Positions 37,678 to 47,006 of a stretch of DNA of 64,000 nt are shown here, in pieces. The stretch covers positions 1 to 64,000 of the forward strand of contig NZ_JBNCAN010000015.1 in NCBI RefSeq assembly GCF_049808615.1, in the 5' to 3' direction. Source of the stretch: Modicisalibacter sp049808615 (lineage in GTDB: Bacteria; Pseudomonadota; Gammaproteobacteria; Pseudomonadales; Halomonadaceae). The notes under the pieces were generated by a model, which saw only the letters and a program-made list of their open reading frames with translations, was not told the DNA's origin and did no database searches. A program made the translations under genes and the position numbers. The stretch's first letter is position 1; every line of letters starts with the position of its first letter.

Positions 37678-38106
37678 TTAGCATAATGGCAGTAGCCAGG
37701 CCTGGGCCAACGCTAGCAGTAGTGCATAGCGCGCGCCTTTGGCAATAACGATCAACAGCGTCGCCCGCCACCAGGCCATGCGCAATACACCCGCCGCTAC
37801 CACGAGCGCATCACCTACGACCGGCGCCCAGGATAGCAACAGGCTCCACCCACCGAAGCGTCGATACCACCGCTCGGCCCGAAGCAGACTGCCTGGCGAC
37901 ACGGGAAACCAGCGTCGCTGCTGAAAACGCCGCGCATAGCGGCCCAGAGCCACATTGATCAAGCTGCCGAGACTATTGCCAGCCGTTGCCACCAGCCATA
38001 AAAGCAGCGAAGATTCCCCGGCACACCACTGGCGCGCCAGCCAAACCTCAGAGCCTCCCGGCAGCAGGGTGGCGCTCGCCAGCGCGACCAGAAACAGACT
38101 CAGCAT
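37678..38106 (-). CDS. yqaA: YqaA family inner-membrane protein
   Basis: A small DedA/SNARE-associated-like membrane protein of the YqaA type. The core motifs ASATLLPGGSEVWL, GNSLGSLINVALGR, FGGWSLLLSWAPVVGDALVVAAG and KGARYALLL align well with E. coli YqaA, and the length (142) is identical. Function is unknown; distant DedA relatives move lipid carriers. It is divergent from thiD and lies upstream of nuoA in the same direction. Confidence 0.9.
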   Translation of the reverse strand: MLSLFLVALASATLLPGGSEVWLARQWCAGESSLLLWLVATAGNSLGSLINVALGRYARRFQQRRWFPVSPGSLLRAERWYRRFGGWSLLLSWAPVVGDALVVAAGVLRMAWWRATLLIVIAKGARYALLLALAQAWLLPLC

Positions 38107-38169
38107 GGCTTATACCTACCCGATTGCTTTAGGCTATGAGCTTTCCAACCATTCAAGACTATTTCTGCG

Positions 38170-38982
38170 ATGACCACTTCGCCTTTCATTCCCAATGTGC
38201 TGACCATCGCGGGCTCCGATCCTTCGGGCGGTGCCGGCATCCAGGCGGATCTCAAGACCTTTTCGGCGCTAGGCGCCTATGGCACCAGCGTGATTACCGC
38301 CCTGACGGCGCAGAATACGCAGGGTGTTACCGGCGTGCACATAGTGCCTACCGATTTCATCGCCACGCAGCTCGATACCCTGCTGGACGACGTGGATATC
38401 GAGGCGGTGAAGATCGGCATGGTGGCAAGCGAGGAGATCGCCCTTGTCATCCGGGATGCTCTCCAGCGCCGACGCCCGAACTGGATCGTGCTCGATCCCG
38501 TCATGGTCGCGAAGAGTGGCGACAAACTGGTCGACGAAGTCGGTATTCGTGCGGTTCGCGAAATTTTGGTGCCCCTGGCGGATCTGATCACTCCCAATCT
38601 TCCGGAGGCCGCGGTACTGCTTGGAGGCGCGGTGGTGCAGGATGTTGCCGGAATGGAGGCACTCATGCCTCGCTTGATGACCTTGGGCGCCCCCAACGTC
38701 CTGCTCAAGGGAGGACATCTACGCAATGATCGCTGCCCCGACCTCCTGGCCTCGTCTCACGCAATGCACTGGTTCGATGCAACACGAGTCGACACCAACA
38801 ACCTGCATGGTACGGGCTGTACGCTCTCGTCGGCGATCACGGCACACCTCGCCCACGGCCTCGAGCTACAGGAGGCAGTTCAACAGGCCAAGACCTGGCT
38901 CGGCCAGGCATTGAGTGCAAGCGAACGTCTTCGGGTAGGCAAAGGGTGCGGCCCCGCGCACCATTTTCATGCCTGGTGGTGA
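38170..38982 (+). CDS. thiD: Hydroxymethylpyrimidine/phosphomethylpyrimidine kinase
   Basis: Phosphorylates HMP and HMP-P in thiamine synthesis. A ribokinase-fold protein with the N-terminal AGSDPSGGAGIQADLKT, the VTALTAQNTQGV segment, the VKIGM and LDPVMVAKSG motifs, and the catalytic GTGCTLSSAITAHLAHG anion-hole region. Length 270 is normal. The thiS-thiG pair lies 16 kb away. The 63-bp upstream gap has no room for a TPP riboswitch. Confidence 0.95.
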   Translation: MTTSPFIPNVLTIAGSDPSGGAGIQADLKTFSALGAYGTSVITALTAQNTQGVTGVHIVPTDFIATQLDTLLDDVDIEAVKIGMVASEEIALVIRDALQRRRPNWIVLDPVMVAKSGDKLVDEVGIRAVREILVPLADLITPNLPEAAVLLGGAVVQDVAGMEALMPRLMTLGAPNVLLKGGHLRNDRCPDLLASSHAMHWFDATRVDTNNLHGTGCTLSSAITAHLAHGLELQEAVQQAKTWLGQALSASERLRVGKGCGPAHHFHAWW

Positions 38983-39072
38983 TGTGGACATGGAAAACGA
39001 CTATAGAAACACCCAGCACTCGGGTCTTGAAAGGGCTTGTCAGGCGCTTGTCAAGGCGGCAAAAAACCGCGC

Positions 39073-40164
39073 TCAGTCTTCTCCGACACTATCATCTTCA
39101 TCGGCACTATCATCTTCCTTGGCACTATCATCTTCCTTGGCACTACCGCCTTTCTCTTTCTCTTCTGCGCGTAGTTCCCTGTCCAGGATCTCGAGAATCT
39201 TCTCGCCGCGCTCCCCCGCTTGCTCGATATAAGCGTCACGCACCGGCAGGCTTTTCTCCCGGAAAGCCTGGCGCTGCTCCTCGGAGAGGGTGATCATCTC
39301 GATATCGCCATTCTCCTTGATGGTCTCCAGCCGCTGCTGGTTGAGCTCTTCCTGCTTGTCGAAGATATAGCGGCGCATTTCATCGGTGACGTCATCAATC
39401 ATGGTCTTCTGCACGTTAGGCAGATTCTCATAGAACCCCTGGGCGGCGATCAGGGTGGTGATGAACTGCGCCGGTTTGGCCTGGATCAGGTAGTCCTGGA
39501 CCTCATAGAACTTCATCTCCTCAATGGCGAAGATCGGATTGACCTGGCCCTCGATCTGCCCTGATCGTAGATTGGAATAGACCTCGGCGTAAGGCAGCGG
39601 CTCCGGATCAGCCCCGTAAGCCCGATAGGACTCCTCCAGAATCGGCGAGGTCATGGTGCGGACCTTGAATCCCTCCATATCCGTCGGAGACTCGATGGCA
39701 CGGTTGGCGGTCCACACCATCCAGCCTTCAGGAATGATGCCTAATAGCTGCAAGTCCTGCTCGTGATAGGCTTCTTGCAGCAACGGGCGAGCCTCGGTAG
39801 TGGCCAGCACCTGCTCGTTGATCTTGTTGTCGTCGGAAAGCAGAAAGTGCAGGGTGAACACGCCAACCTCCGGAATCACCGAACCCAGATGACCCGCCGA
39901 GGCGAAGGCCAACTGTATGGCATCCTGCTTGATCAGCGCAGTCAGTTGCGGGGACGTCCCTAGCGACCCGTAAGGGTATATTTCAATGGTAATATCGCCA
40001 TCGGAGCGCTTCTCGATACGCTTCTTGAATTCCTGGGCGTAGACGTGCTGAACGCTGCCCTCCACTTCTTCCAGGGCGAAGCGCCACATGTCGGCAACCG
40101 CGGCACTGGAAAGGGATATCCCTGCGGCGGCTATCGCCGTCACCCAACCGGCTTTCTTGAGCAT
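39073..40164 (-). CDS. TRAP transporter substrate-binding protein (DctP), orphan, repeat tail
   Basis: Periplasmic binding protein of the DctP family. The ATG at 40164 gives a clean signal peptide (MLKKAGWVTAIAAAGISLSS, cleaved near AVADM). The family motif SVQHVYAQEFKKRIEKRSDG and EVYSNLRSGQIEGQVNPI, which contacts the substrate, are present. It closely resembles the binding protein at 45737-46765. It has no permease genes beside it and may serve the orphan permease pair at 20444-22404. The C-terminus is an acidic tail made of three six-residue units (KEDDSA-like), encoded by an 18-bp tandem repeat. Confidence 0.92.
   Translation of the reverse strand: MLKKAGWVTAIAAAGISLSSAAVADMWRFALEEVEGSVQHVYAQEFKKRIEKRSDGDITIEIYPYGSLGTSPQLTALIKQDAIQLAFASAGHLGSVIPEVGVFTLHFLLSDDNKINEQVLATTEARPLLQEAYHEQDLQLLGIIPEGWMVWTANRAIESPTDMEGFKVRTMTSPILEESYRAYGADPEPLPYAEVYSNLRSGQIEGQVNPIFAIEEMKFYEVQDYLIQAKPAQFITTLIAAQGFYENLPNVQKTMIDDVTDEMRRYIFDKQEELNQQRLETIKENGDIEMITLSEEQRQAFREKSLPVRDAYIEQAGERGEKILEILDRELRAEEKEKGGSAKEDDSAKEDDSADEDDSVGED
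39085..39150 (-). repeat. 18-bp in-frame tandem repeat in the DctP tail
   Basis: Three 18-bp units (39085-39102, 39103-39120, 39121-39138) and a partial fourth (139-150). The second and third are identical; the first differs at 3 of 18 positions. On the coding strand each reads as a KEDDSA or DEDDSV hexapeptide. The unit length keeps the reading frame, so gain or loss of copies would only change tail length. Confidence 0.9.
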
Positions 40165-40220
40165 ATTGTTATTCTCCCTGCTTGAAGTAGTGATATCGCC
40201 AACAGCATGACAGGTACGAT

Positions 40221-40658
40221 ATGAAGGCATTGATACAGCGGGTCAAGCGCGCCAGCGTCGAGGTCGAAGGCCATTGCATGGGCGCCATCGATCAGGGCTT
40301 GCTGGCGCTGATCGGGGTGGAAAAGCATGACGACGAGACCCGCGCCGACAGGCTGCTACACAAGCTATTGCATTACCGGGTGTTCGGCGACGATGCCGGC
40401 AAGATGAATCTCGATCTGCAACAGATCAATGGTGGATTGTTGCTGGTCTCCCAATTCACCCTGGCGGCGGATACGCGCAAGGGGTTAAGGCCGAGTTTCT
40501 CCAGCGCCGCGGCACCGGACGAAGGGCAACGGCTCTACCACTACTTGCTACATCAGGCCGAAAAGCGTTGGCCAAAAGTTGCCAGCGGCGAGTTCGGTGC
40601 CGACATGCAGGTCAGCCTGATCAACGATGGCCCGGTCACCTTTCTGCTGGAAACCTGA
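40221..40658 (+). CDS. dtd: D-aminoacyl-tRNA deacylase
   Basis: Removes D-amino acids (and glycine) from mischarged tRNA in the cytosol. The signature motifs SQFTL (near residue 77) and GPVT (near 137), which form the active site across the dimer, are both intact. Length 145 is exact for the family. It is divergent from the DctP gene, with 56 bp between. Confidence 0.97.
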   Translation: MKALIQRVKRASVEVEGHCMGAIDQGLLALIGVEKHDDETRADRLLHKLLHYRVFGDDAGKMNLDLQQINGGLLLVSQFTLAADTRKGLRPSFSSAAAPDEGQRLYHYLLHQAEKRWPKVASGEFGADMQVSLINDGPVTFLLET

Positions 40659-40666
40659 AGGCTCGC

Positions 40667-40900
40667 CTATCCTTTTTTAGGATGCCACTTGTCGTCGTCG
40701 CCCTTTTCGTACTTCTCCTTGACCGCGGCCCAGGCGACTCGATGAGCGGTTTCCTCGCGAGAGGCATTTCCCCGGCGATCCTCGGGCTTCTCGTACTCGT
40801 CCCAAGCGCTGTTGAAGGCTTCCTTGTAGATGGTCTGCGCCTTGGGCGGCAAGACATTCTTTACGCTGTCGGGCAGTTCTTCCCGATTGTCGTAGGGCAT
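40667..40900 (-). CDS. chaB: ChaB family protein
   Basis: A small cytosolic protein of the ChaB family, with MPYDNREELPDSVKNVLPPKAQTIYKEAFNSAWDEY at its start (residues 1-36, conserved throughout the family) and the ETAHRVAWAAVKEKYEK helix. It is called a regulator of the cation transporter ChaA in enterics, but no ChaA is nearby. Length 77 is normal. It is convergent with dtd, 8 bp apart. Confidence 0.92.
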   Translation of the reverse strand: MPYDNREELPDSVKNVLPPKAQTIYKEAFNSAWDEYEKPEDRRGNASREETAHRVAWAAVKEKYEKGDDDKWHPKKG

Positions 40901-41008
40901 GTCGACCTCCTGTCTGACACTGATTGAACGCTACAAAAACAGTCTACCCAAGGCACAGGACGACGGCCAAGCCTCTCGATCGTAACGAACTGCGCCCGGC
41001 CCGCCGTA

Positions 41009-42922
41009 TCACCCATCCAGTGCCGCCTCATGCTGCTCCAGCGCCTCTTCCGCCTCCAGCCAGGCATGTTCCAACGCCTCAGCACGACTTTTGAGTTCGC
41101 CTTGCCGAGCCAGCAGTGCGGTCAGTTCTTCCTTGCGTGCGGTATCGGTATAGAGCTCGGTATCACCCAGCTGCGCCTCTACCCTGGCAAGTTCGTCGTT
41201 CGCACGGGTCATGTCGCGCTCAATCCGGTCCCGTTCACGCTTGAGCGGGCGAAGTTTCTCGCGCAGCTCCGCGGCGGCCTTGCGCGCTGCCTTTCGATCC
41301 GGTATCGAGGCATCGTGGGCGGTCTTTTCCGAGCGAGCATCGCGACGTTCGCTTTCGAGCCGCGTCTTGAGCCAAGCACGATAATCCTCCAGGTCGCCAT
41401 CGAAGGGCGCGACCTTGCCGTCCGCCACGCACCAGAACTCATCCACTGTGGCCCGCAGCAGATGGCGGTCGTGGGAGACGATGATCACCGTGCCCTCGAA
41501 GGCCGCCAGCGCTTCGGTCAGCGCTTCGCGCATTTCCAGGTCGAGGTGGTTGGTGGGCTCATCAAGGAGTAACAGATTGGGTTTTTGCCAGGCGACCAGG
41601 GCCAGCGCCAAGCGCGCCTTCTCGCCCCCGGAGAAACGCCTCACCTTGCCGAATATGTCATCTCCATGAAAACCGAAGCCGCCAAGGAAATTACGGATAG
41701 ACTGCTCACTGGCAGTCGGTGAAAGACGCTGCACATGCAGAAAAGGCGAGACCGTGAGGTCGAGTCCTTCGAGTTGGTGCTGAGCGAAGTAGCCGATGGC
41801 CAGGTGTTCGCCGGCGACCCGCTTACCTTCCAGCAGGGGCAGCTCGCCGGTCAGCGACTTGATCAGCGTCGACTTGCCGGCCCCGTTAGGCCCCAGCAGG
41901 CCAATGCGCTGGCCGGGGAGCAGCGTCAGCTTGACGTCTTTCAATAACGCCGATTTGTAACCCAACTGAGCCTGATCCAGCACCAACAACGGATGCGAGG
42001 TCTTGTCCGCGGAGGGCAGCGTAAAATGAAACGGCGAATCGACATGGGCCACGGCAATGGTTTCCATGCGTTCGAGCATCTTCAAGCGGCTCTGGGCTTG
42101 GCGCGCCTTGGTCGCCTTGGCACGGAAACGCGCCACGAAACGCTCGATCTCCTCGCGACGGGCCTGCTGCTTGACGGCCTCGGCCTGCTGCTGAGCCAGC
42201 TTTTCCGCCCGGGTGCGCTCGAAAGAGCTGTAGTTACCGCGATAGAGCACCAGTCGATGACGATCGAAATGCAGGATGTGGTCGCACACCGCATCGAGGA
42301 AGTCGCGGTCGTGGGAGATCAGCAGTAGAGTACCGGGGTAGCGTATCAGCCACTGCTCGAGCCACAAGAGCGCGTCGAGATCGAGGTGGTTGGTAGGCTC
42401 GTCGAGCAACAACAGGTCGGAAGGCATGAACAGAGTGCGCGCCAGGTTGACACGCATGCGCCAGCCCCCGGAAAACGCCGCCAGGGGCTGGTCTAGCTGG
42501 GTTTGGGTAAAACCCAGGCCTACCAGCAGCTGTGCCGCCCGGGCCGGGGCGCTGTAACCGTCGAGGGCTTCGAGCTTGCCATGCAGCTCGGCCTCGCGAT
42601 GGGACTCGCCGTGCGCCTGAGCAGTTTGCAGGGCCGCCTGAGTAGCGCGCAGCTCGATGTCGCCGTCGAGCACGTAGTCATGTATCGAGCGCTCCAGCGC
42701 CTCGATTTCCTGGGCCATGTGGGCGATGCGCTGCCCATCGGAAAGTTCTACCTGGCCCTTGTCCGGGGTCAGTTCCCCCAACAGCAGCTTGAACAGGCTC
42801 GACTTGCCGGCGCCGTTGGGACCGACGATGCCAGCCTTGTGGCCGGAATGCAGCGTCAGTTCCGCTTCCTCGAACAGGGGTTGCGTTCCGCGTTGCAAGG
42901 CCAGTTGACGCAGTGCGATCAT
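41009..42922 (-). CDS. yheS: ABC-F family ATPase YheS
   Basis: A soluble ABC-F protein with two ATPase domains that acts on ribosomes. Walker A motifs are GPNGAGKSSLF and GPNGAGKSTLI; signature motifs FSGGWRMRVNLA and FSGGEKARLALA; Walker B LLLLDEPTNHLDLD and LLLLDEPTNHLDLE. The interdomain linker has RFRAKATKARQAQSRLKMLERME, and a coiled coil closes the C-terminus. The ATG at 42922, with GGGAG at 6 nt, gives 637 residues, the same as E. coli YheS, and the motifs match YheS rather than Uup. Confidence 0.95.
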   Translation of the reverse strand: MIALRQLALQRGTQPLFEEAELTLHSGHKAGIVGPNGAGKSSLFKLLLGELTPDKGQVELSDGQRIAHMAQEIEALERSIHDYVLDGDIELRATQAALQTAQAHGESHREAELHGKLEALDGYSAPARAAQLLVGLGFTQTQLDQPLAAFSGGWRMRVNLARTLFMPSDLLLLDEPTNHLDLDALLWLEQWLIRYPGTLLLISHDRDFLDAVCDHILHFDRHRLVLYRGNYSSFERTRAEKLAQQQAEAVKQQARREEIERFVARFRAKATKARQAQSRLKMLERMETIAVAHVDSPFHFTLPSADKTSHPLLVLDQAQLGYKSALLKDVKLTLLPGQRIGLLGPNGAGKSTLIKSLTGELPLLEGKRVAGEHLAIGYFAQHQLEGLDLTVSPFLHVQRLSPTASEQSIRNFLGGFGFHGDDIFGKVRRFSGGEKARLALALVAWQKPNLLLLDEPTNHLDLEMREALTEALAAFEGTVIIVSHDRHLLRATVDEFWCVADGKVAPFDGDLEDYRAWLKTRLESERRDARSEKTAHDASIPDRKAARKAAAELREKLRPLKRERDRIERDMTRANDELARVEAQLGDTELYTDTARKEELTALLARQGELKSRAEALEHAWLEAEEALEQHEAALDG

Positions 42923-42960
42923 GAAAGCTCCCGAGCGTGGATTGGATGGCGCAGCCAAAA

Positions 42961-43494
42961 ATGGACAATCATTCTACCCAATTTTCGACACGATTATGGG
43001 ACTACGCGCTGACCCTCTATGCGCATCCAGGAGTAGCCAATGCGTGTCTGACGCTACAGGACAAGGCCGGCGCGGACGTATGCGAACTCTTATGGCTGTG
43101 CTGGTTGGATCGTCTCGGGCTGACCACGGATGCCCATGCCGCCGCCGTCCTGGCGCCGATACGCGACTCCCAAACGACGCTGACCCGCTTGTTGCGCGAG
43201 CGCCGCCGCGAACTCAAGCCGTTGGCCACACCCGGTTCACGCCTCGCCGAATGGCGGGCGGCCATCAAGGGTGCCGAACTCGCCGCCGAGCGCGGTACCC
43301 TGGTGCAGCTACAAGCGCTGACAGAACATGGCCGAGGAGTTCGTCCCTTGCACCAAGACGATGCCGCATTGATCACTCGCCTTATTCGGCATATAGGCTG
43401 CCGACGTTCAGCCGTCAGCGACCCGTTGAGCATCCTGGTAGCGACAGCTTCAATCAGACCAAGTAACGATAGCACCCCAGCACCTAAACCTTGA
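42961..43494 (+). CDS. TIGR02444 family protein
   Basis: A small protein of the TIGR02444/DUF2390 family of unknown function (core LWDYALTLYAHPGVANACLTLQD and DVCELLWLCWLDRLG). The gene is divergent from yheS, a pairing seen in other gammaproteobacteria. The start is uncertain: ATG 42961 (MDNHSTQF), ATG 42946 or GTG 42937 are all possible, none with a strong ribosome site. The last 40 residues are polar. Two small hairpins without T-runs (43514-43528 and 43533-43557) follow in the 171-bp gap before the next gene. Confidence 0.8.
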   Translation: MDNHSTQFSTRLWDYALTLYAHPGVANACLTLQDKAGADVCELLWLCWLDRLGLTTDAHAAAVLAPIRDSQTTLTRLLRERRRELKPLATPGSRLAEWRAAIKGAELAAERGTLVQLQALTEHGRGVRPLHQDDAALITRLIRHIGCRRSAVSDPLSILVATASIRPSNDSTPAPKP

Positions 43495-43665
43495 CGAGTG
43501 GCAAGGTTTTAGCGAACCCTATAGGTTCAATAAGAGAGTCAGGCAGCTCCACTCTCTCACTAGCACCACGCAAGACGGACCACCGCTGCCTGGCAAACGT
43601 TGGCCTTTGATTCAAGACAATTGCCGCTCGCCTGCGACCGGCCAGCCATTAGGTGGACCAACGCT

Positions 43666-44307
43666 ATGACGCAACAACAAGAACCCAATAACAACGACAG
43701 CCCTGTGGCATCCAATCGGCACAACGGCCTATTCCGCGCGCTCGGCGCGATCGATCGTGGACTCGGTGTGCTCGAGTCCGTGGTGATCGCCGGCTGCGTA
43801 CTCGCCATGGCCGCGCTGATGAGCGCTCACGTGGTGGGCAACCTACTTTTTCAGCAGGGCGTCCCGGGCACCTACGAGGTCACCGAGATGCTCATCGTGG
43901 TGATCACCTTCATTGGCGTCAGCTACGCGGCCCGGCATGCGCGTCATATCAGCATGACCGCCATCTATGACCAGCTCGGTGGCCGCTTGCGCAAGCTGCT
44001 ACTGATCATCCTGTGTGTCGGCACTGCCGTGCTGATGTTCTATTTTGCCTACAAGTCGGTGGACTACGTCCTGACCCTGCAGGAGCGCGGTCGAACCAGC
44101 GCGGCGCTGGGTATCCCCATGTGGATGGTCTACCTCGCGCTCCCCATCGGTTTCACCCTTGCCGGAGTCCAGTATCTGCTGACCACGGCGCGCAACCTCA
44201 TAAGCGACGACATCTATCGCTCCTTCAACGAGAAGGAGGAATATTCCGATGTCCCCATGGATGACTCCGACCAGACCCACGACACCAACGAGCATCGCGG
44301 AGTCTGA
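43666..44307 (+). CDS. TRAP transporter small permease (DctQ), second system
   Basis: Four-helix small permease of a TRAP transporter, with the family pattern PGTYEVTEMLIVVITFIGVSYAARHARHISMTAIYD. The ATG at 43666 after AGGTGG gives 213 residues; the N-terminal 35 residues and the C-terminal 30 are polar or acidic and probably cytosolic. It is followed after 44 bp by the large permease. Confidence 0.9.
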   Translation: MTQQQEPNNNDSPVASNRHNGLFRALGAIDRGLGVLESVVIAGCVLAMAALMSAHVVGNLLFQQGVPGTYEVTEMLIVVITFIGVSYAARHARHISMTAIYDQLGGRLRKLLLIILCVGTAVLMFYFAYKSVDYVLTLQERGRTSAALGIPMWMVYLALPIGFTLAGVQYLLTTARNLISDDIYRSFNEKEEYSDVPMDDSDQTHDTNEHRGV

Positions 44308-44351
44308 TCCGTGATCGTAAGAACGACAACAATGAATATAAGGATAATCGA

Positions 44352-45635
44352 ATGCTGATCTTGCTGGGTGTGATCATGCTCGTGCTTCTGCTGCTCGGGT
44401 TCCCCATGATGGTGCCGCTGGCCGTGGGCATGCTGTACATGATGTTCACCGGCATGACCTTCTTTGGCCCTGACCAGGCCGTTAGCTGGATGATCAGCGG
44501 GGTAGGCAGCTGGGTTCTGGCCGCGGTGCCGATGTTCATCTTCGCCGCGGACATCCTGACCAAAGGCCATACGGCCAACCGCCTGTTGGACCTGGTCGAC
44601 GTTTTCACGCGCCACTTCCGTGGCGGCCTGCCCATCACGACGGCGGCATCCTGTGCCCTGTTCGGCGCCGTATCCGGCTCCACCCAGGCCACCGTGGTCG
44701 CCATGGGCGGACCGATGCGACCGCGCCTGCTGGCCAAGGGCTACCCGGACAGTTTCGCTCTGGCGCTGATCATCAATGCCAGCGACATCGCCCTGCTGAT
44801 TCCGCCCAGCATTGGCTTCATCATCTATGGCGTGGTCATGAAGACCTCGATCGGCGACCTGTTTCTCGCCGGCATCCTGCCCGGCCTGCTGATTCTGGTG
44901 ATGTTTGCCATCTACTGTTATATCGGTGCCCGCATCAAAGGCATCGAGGCGGAGCCCCGCGCTTCCTGGGGCGAGCGGCTACAGGCGATACGCAAAGTCA
45001 TCCTGCCCCTCGGCTTTCCTGTGCTGGTGGTCGGCGGTATCTATGGGGGCTTTTTCAGCGCGGTCGAAGCCTCCGCCGTTGCAGTGGCCTACGCGCTGAT
45101 TCTGGAAGTCGTGATCTATCGCCAGGTCTCGATTCGCGATCTTGGCAGCCTGGCGCTATCCACCGGCATGATCACGGCGGTGGTGTTCATTCTCGTTGCC
45201 GTGGGCGCCGCATTTTCACAGACCCTCGGCACCGCGGGGATACCGGAACAGATTCTTGGTCCGGTGATCGACGGCATCGGCGACAACCAGATCCTGGCCC
45301 TTGCGCTGATCGCCGCCGCGTTCTTCGTCGGCTGCATGTTCGTCGACCCGATCGTGGTGATCCTGATTCTGGTACCGATCTTCAAGCCGCTGGTGCAATC
45401 CGCAGGCCTGGATCCCGTCCATGTCGGCGTCATCGTGACCCTGCAGGCGGCCATCGGCTCCGCCACCCCACCGTTCGGCTGTGACATCTTCACCGCCATC
45501 GCTGTCTTTCGTCGGCCCTACATGGACGTCATTCGCGGCACGCCGCCCTTCATTGCCATCCTGTTGCTGGCCACGGTCATCCTTATCGTTTTCCCGGAAA
45601 TTTCGCTGCTGCTTCCTTCCTTGGGAGGCGACTAA
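44352..45635 (+). CDS. TRAP transporter large permease (DctM), second system
   Basis: The ion-coupled large subunit, about 12 helices, 427 residues. Motifs include GFPMMVPLAVGML, CALFGAVSGSTQATVVAMGG, ALLIPPSIGFIIYGV and LQAAIGSATPPFGCDIFTAIAV. It forms a system with the small permease before it and probably with the convergent binding protein after it. Substrate is unknown, probably a carboxylate. A strong terminator follows. Confidence 0.95.
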   Translation: MLILLGVIMLVLLLLGFPMMVPLAVGMLYMMFTGMTFFGPDQAVSWMISGVGSWVLAAVPMFIFAADILTKGHTANRLLDLVDVFTRHFRGGLPITTAASCALFGAVSGSTQATVVAMGGPMRPRLLAKGYPDSFALALIINASDIALLIPPSIGFIIYGVVMKTSIGDLFLAGILPGLLILVMFAIYCYIGARIKGIEAEPRASWGERLQAIRKVILPLGFPVLVVGGIYGGFFSAVEASAVAVAYALILEVVIYRQVSIRDLGSLALSTGMITAVVFILVAVGAAFSQTLGTAGIPEQILGPVIDGIGDNQILALALIAAAFFVGCMFVDPIVVILILVPIFKPLVQSAGLDPVHVGVIVTLQAAIGSATPPFGCDIFTAIAVFRRPYMDVIRGTPPFIAILLLATVILIVFPEISLLLPSLGGD

Positions 45636-45647
45636 TACCAAAAACCA

Positions 45648-45690
45648 AATGGGCCGACAGCGTCTTGACTGTCGGCCCATTCGGTTTTCT
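45648..45690 (+). terminator. Strong terminator between convergent TRAP genes
   Basis: A perfect 13-bp stem, AATGGGCCGACAG (45648-45660) with its complement at 45669-45681, loop of 8 nt, followed by a T-rich stretch. It ends the permease transcript before the convergent binding-protein gene. Confidence 0.92.
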
Positions 45691-45736
45691 TTGTTATCGC
45701 AAGCACTACTGCCAGTGCCTGCGACAAGTGGGTCAG

Positions 45737-46765
45737 TTACTGTGACTCGGAACCCTCGCTGGCCTTGACCTGCTCGAGTAGAGTATTGAGTGCTTGCTCG
45801 CCAAGCTCGCCGACTTCGTCGATGAATGTCTGGCGCACTGGTTCAGCGAGCTTACGGAACTGATCACGTTCCTCTTCACTGAGCTCGATGATTTCGATGT
45901 CACCCTTTTCCTTGATGGTGTCCAGACGTGTTTCGTTGAGCTCGGACTGGATATCGTGACCGACCTGGACCATCTCGTCGGTGGTTTCATCGATCATCTG
46001 GCGCTGCTCGTCCGACAGACCCTCGTACCAGTCCTGGTTGGCAATGACGTTGCCCACGAACTGCGCCTGCTTGGCAAAGATCATGTAGTCCTGAACTTCG
46101 TAGAAGCCCATCTCTTCATGGGCGAACACCGGCTGGATATTGCCATCCGCCTGCCCCTGCTGGAGTGCGCTATAGAGCTCGCCATAGGAGATGGTGATCG
46201 GCGAAGCCCCGTAGGCCTTATAGGTCTCGCGCAGCAGACTGTTGTCCATCACGCGGATCTGCAGGTTCTTCATGTCGTCGGGTGTATGGATTTCACGGTT
46301 GGCAGTCCATACCTGATAACCTTCCGGCACGGCGGCCAGCGGCACCAGGCCGCGATTGCGGTACGCCTGCTGCCAGGCATCGCTTTTCATGAAGGCATCG
46401 GAGTTCAATATCTTGGCGGTTTCGAGCTCGTCCGCCGGCATGATGAAGTTCAGGCTCATCAGTTGGCTTTCCGGAACGGTCCCACCGAGGAAGCCCGAGC
46501 CGAAGCTCAGCGGAATGGAGCCACTCTGAATCGCGTCGTAGAGCGTCGAGTAATCCGATCCCCACTTGCCGTAGGGCAATATCTCGACAGTGACATCGCC
46601 GTCACTCTTCTCTTCGATCTTCTTCTTGAACTCCTCGGCATACCCGTGCTGTACGCTGCCCTCGATCTCTTCGAGACCAAAACGCCAAGTGTCAGCATTG
46701 GCGGTAGACACCATACCGGCCAGACTGATCGCCGTGATACTGAAAGCAAGATTGCGCAATTTCAT
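45737..46765 (-). CDS. TRAP transporter substrate-binding protein (DctP), second system
   Basis: Periplasmic binding protein of a TRAP transporter. The ATG at 46765 gives a signal peptide (MKLRNLAFSITAISLAGMVS, cleaved after TANA) and a 342-residue protein; the frame upstream is not part of the gene. Motifs: TWRFGLEEIEGSVQHGYAEEFKKK and LYSALQQGQADGNIQPVF. It is convergent with its presumed permeases, an unusual layout, and is a close paralogue of the binding protein at 39073-40164. Confidence 0.93.
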   Translation of the reverse strand: MKLRNLAFSITAISLAGMVSTANADTWRFGLEEIEGSVQHGYAEEFKKKIEEKSDGDVTVEILPYGKWGSDYSTLYDAIQSGSIPLSFGSGFLGGTVPESQLMSLNFIMPADELETAKILNSDAFMKSDAWQQAYRNRGLVPLAAVPEGYQVWTANREIHTPDDMKNLQIRVMDNSLLRETYKAYGASPITISYGELYSALQQGQADGNIQPVFAHEEMGFYEVQDYMIFAKQAQFVGNVIANQDWYEGLSDEQRQMIDETTDEMVQVGHDIQSELNETRLDTIKEKGDIEIIELSEEERDQFRKLAEPVRQTFIDEVGELGEQALNTLLEQVKASEGSESQ

Positions 46766-47006
46766 CGCAGTTCCCTTTGTTGTTGACGTATTTTCAGGGA
46801 AGAGCAAAGCGTCACCGATGTCAAGCAAGCCATCGTTTGTAAAGCGGACGCTGCCTACTTGACTTTGAGCGCCCAGGAATTCAACGCCGGTAGATCCATC
46901 GGCTGGATGCGGAACTCGGAGCACCCTGTTAGAGTCGCAGTTGACTGACTTTTCTCACTCATCGCACAGGTCATGGCATATGACCCGAGGATTCCAAGGA
47001 GCCTTC

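Noticed and set aside
39056..39070. GCGG-CAAAAAA-CCGC between thiD and the DctP gene as a terminator
   Set aside because: A 4-bp stem with the A/T run in the loop rather than after the stem is not a credible terminator.
43514..43557. Two small inverted repeats after the TIGR02444 gene (GAACC/GGTTC and AGAGAGT/ACTCTCT)
   Set aside because: Stems are short and no T-run follows, so they are too weak to call as terminators.
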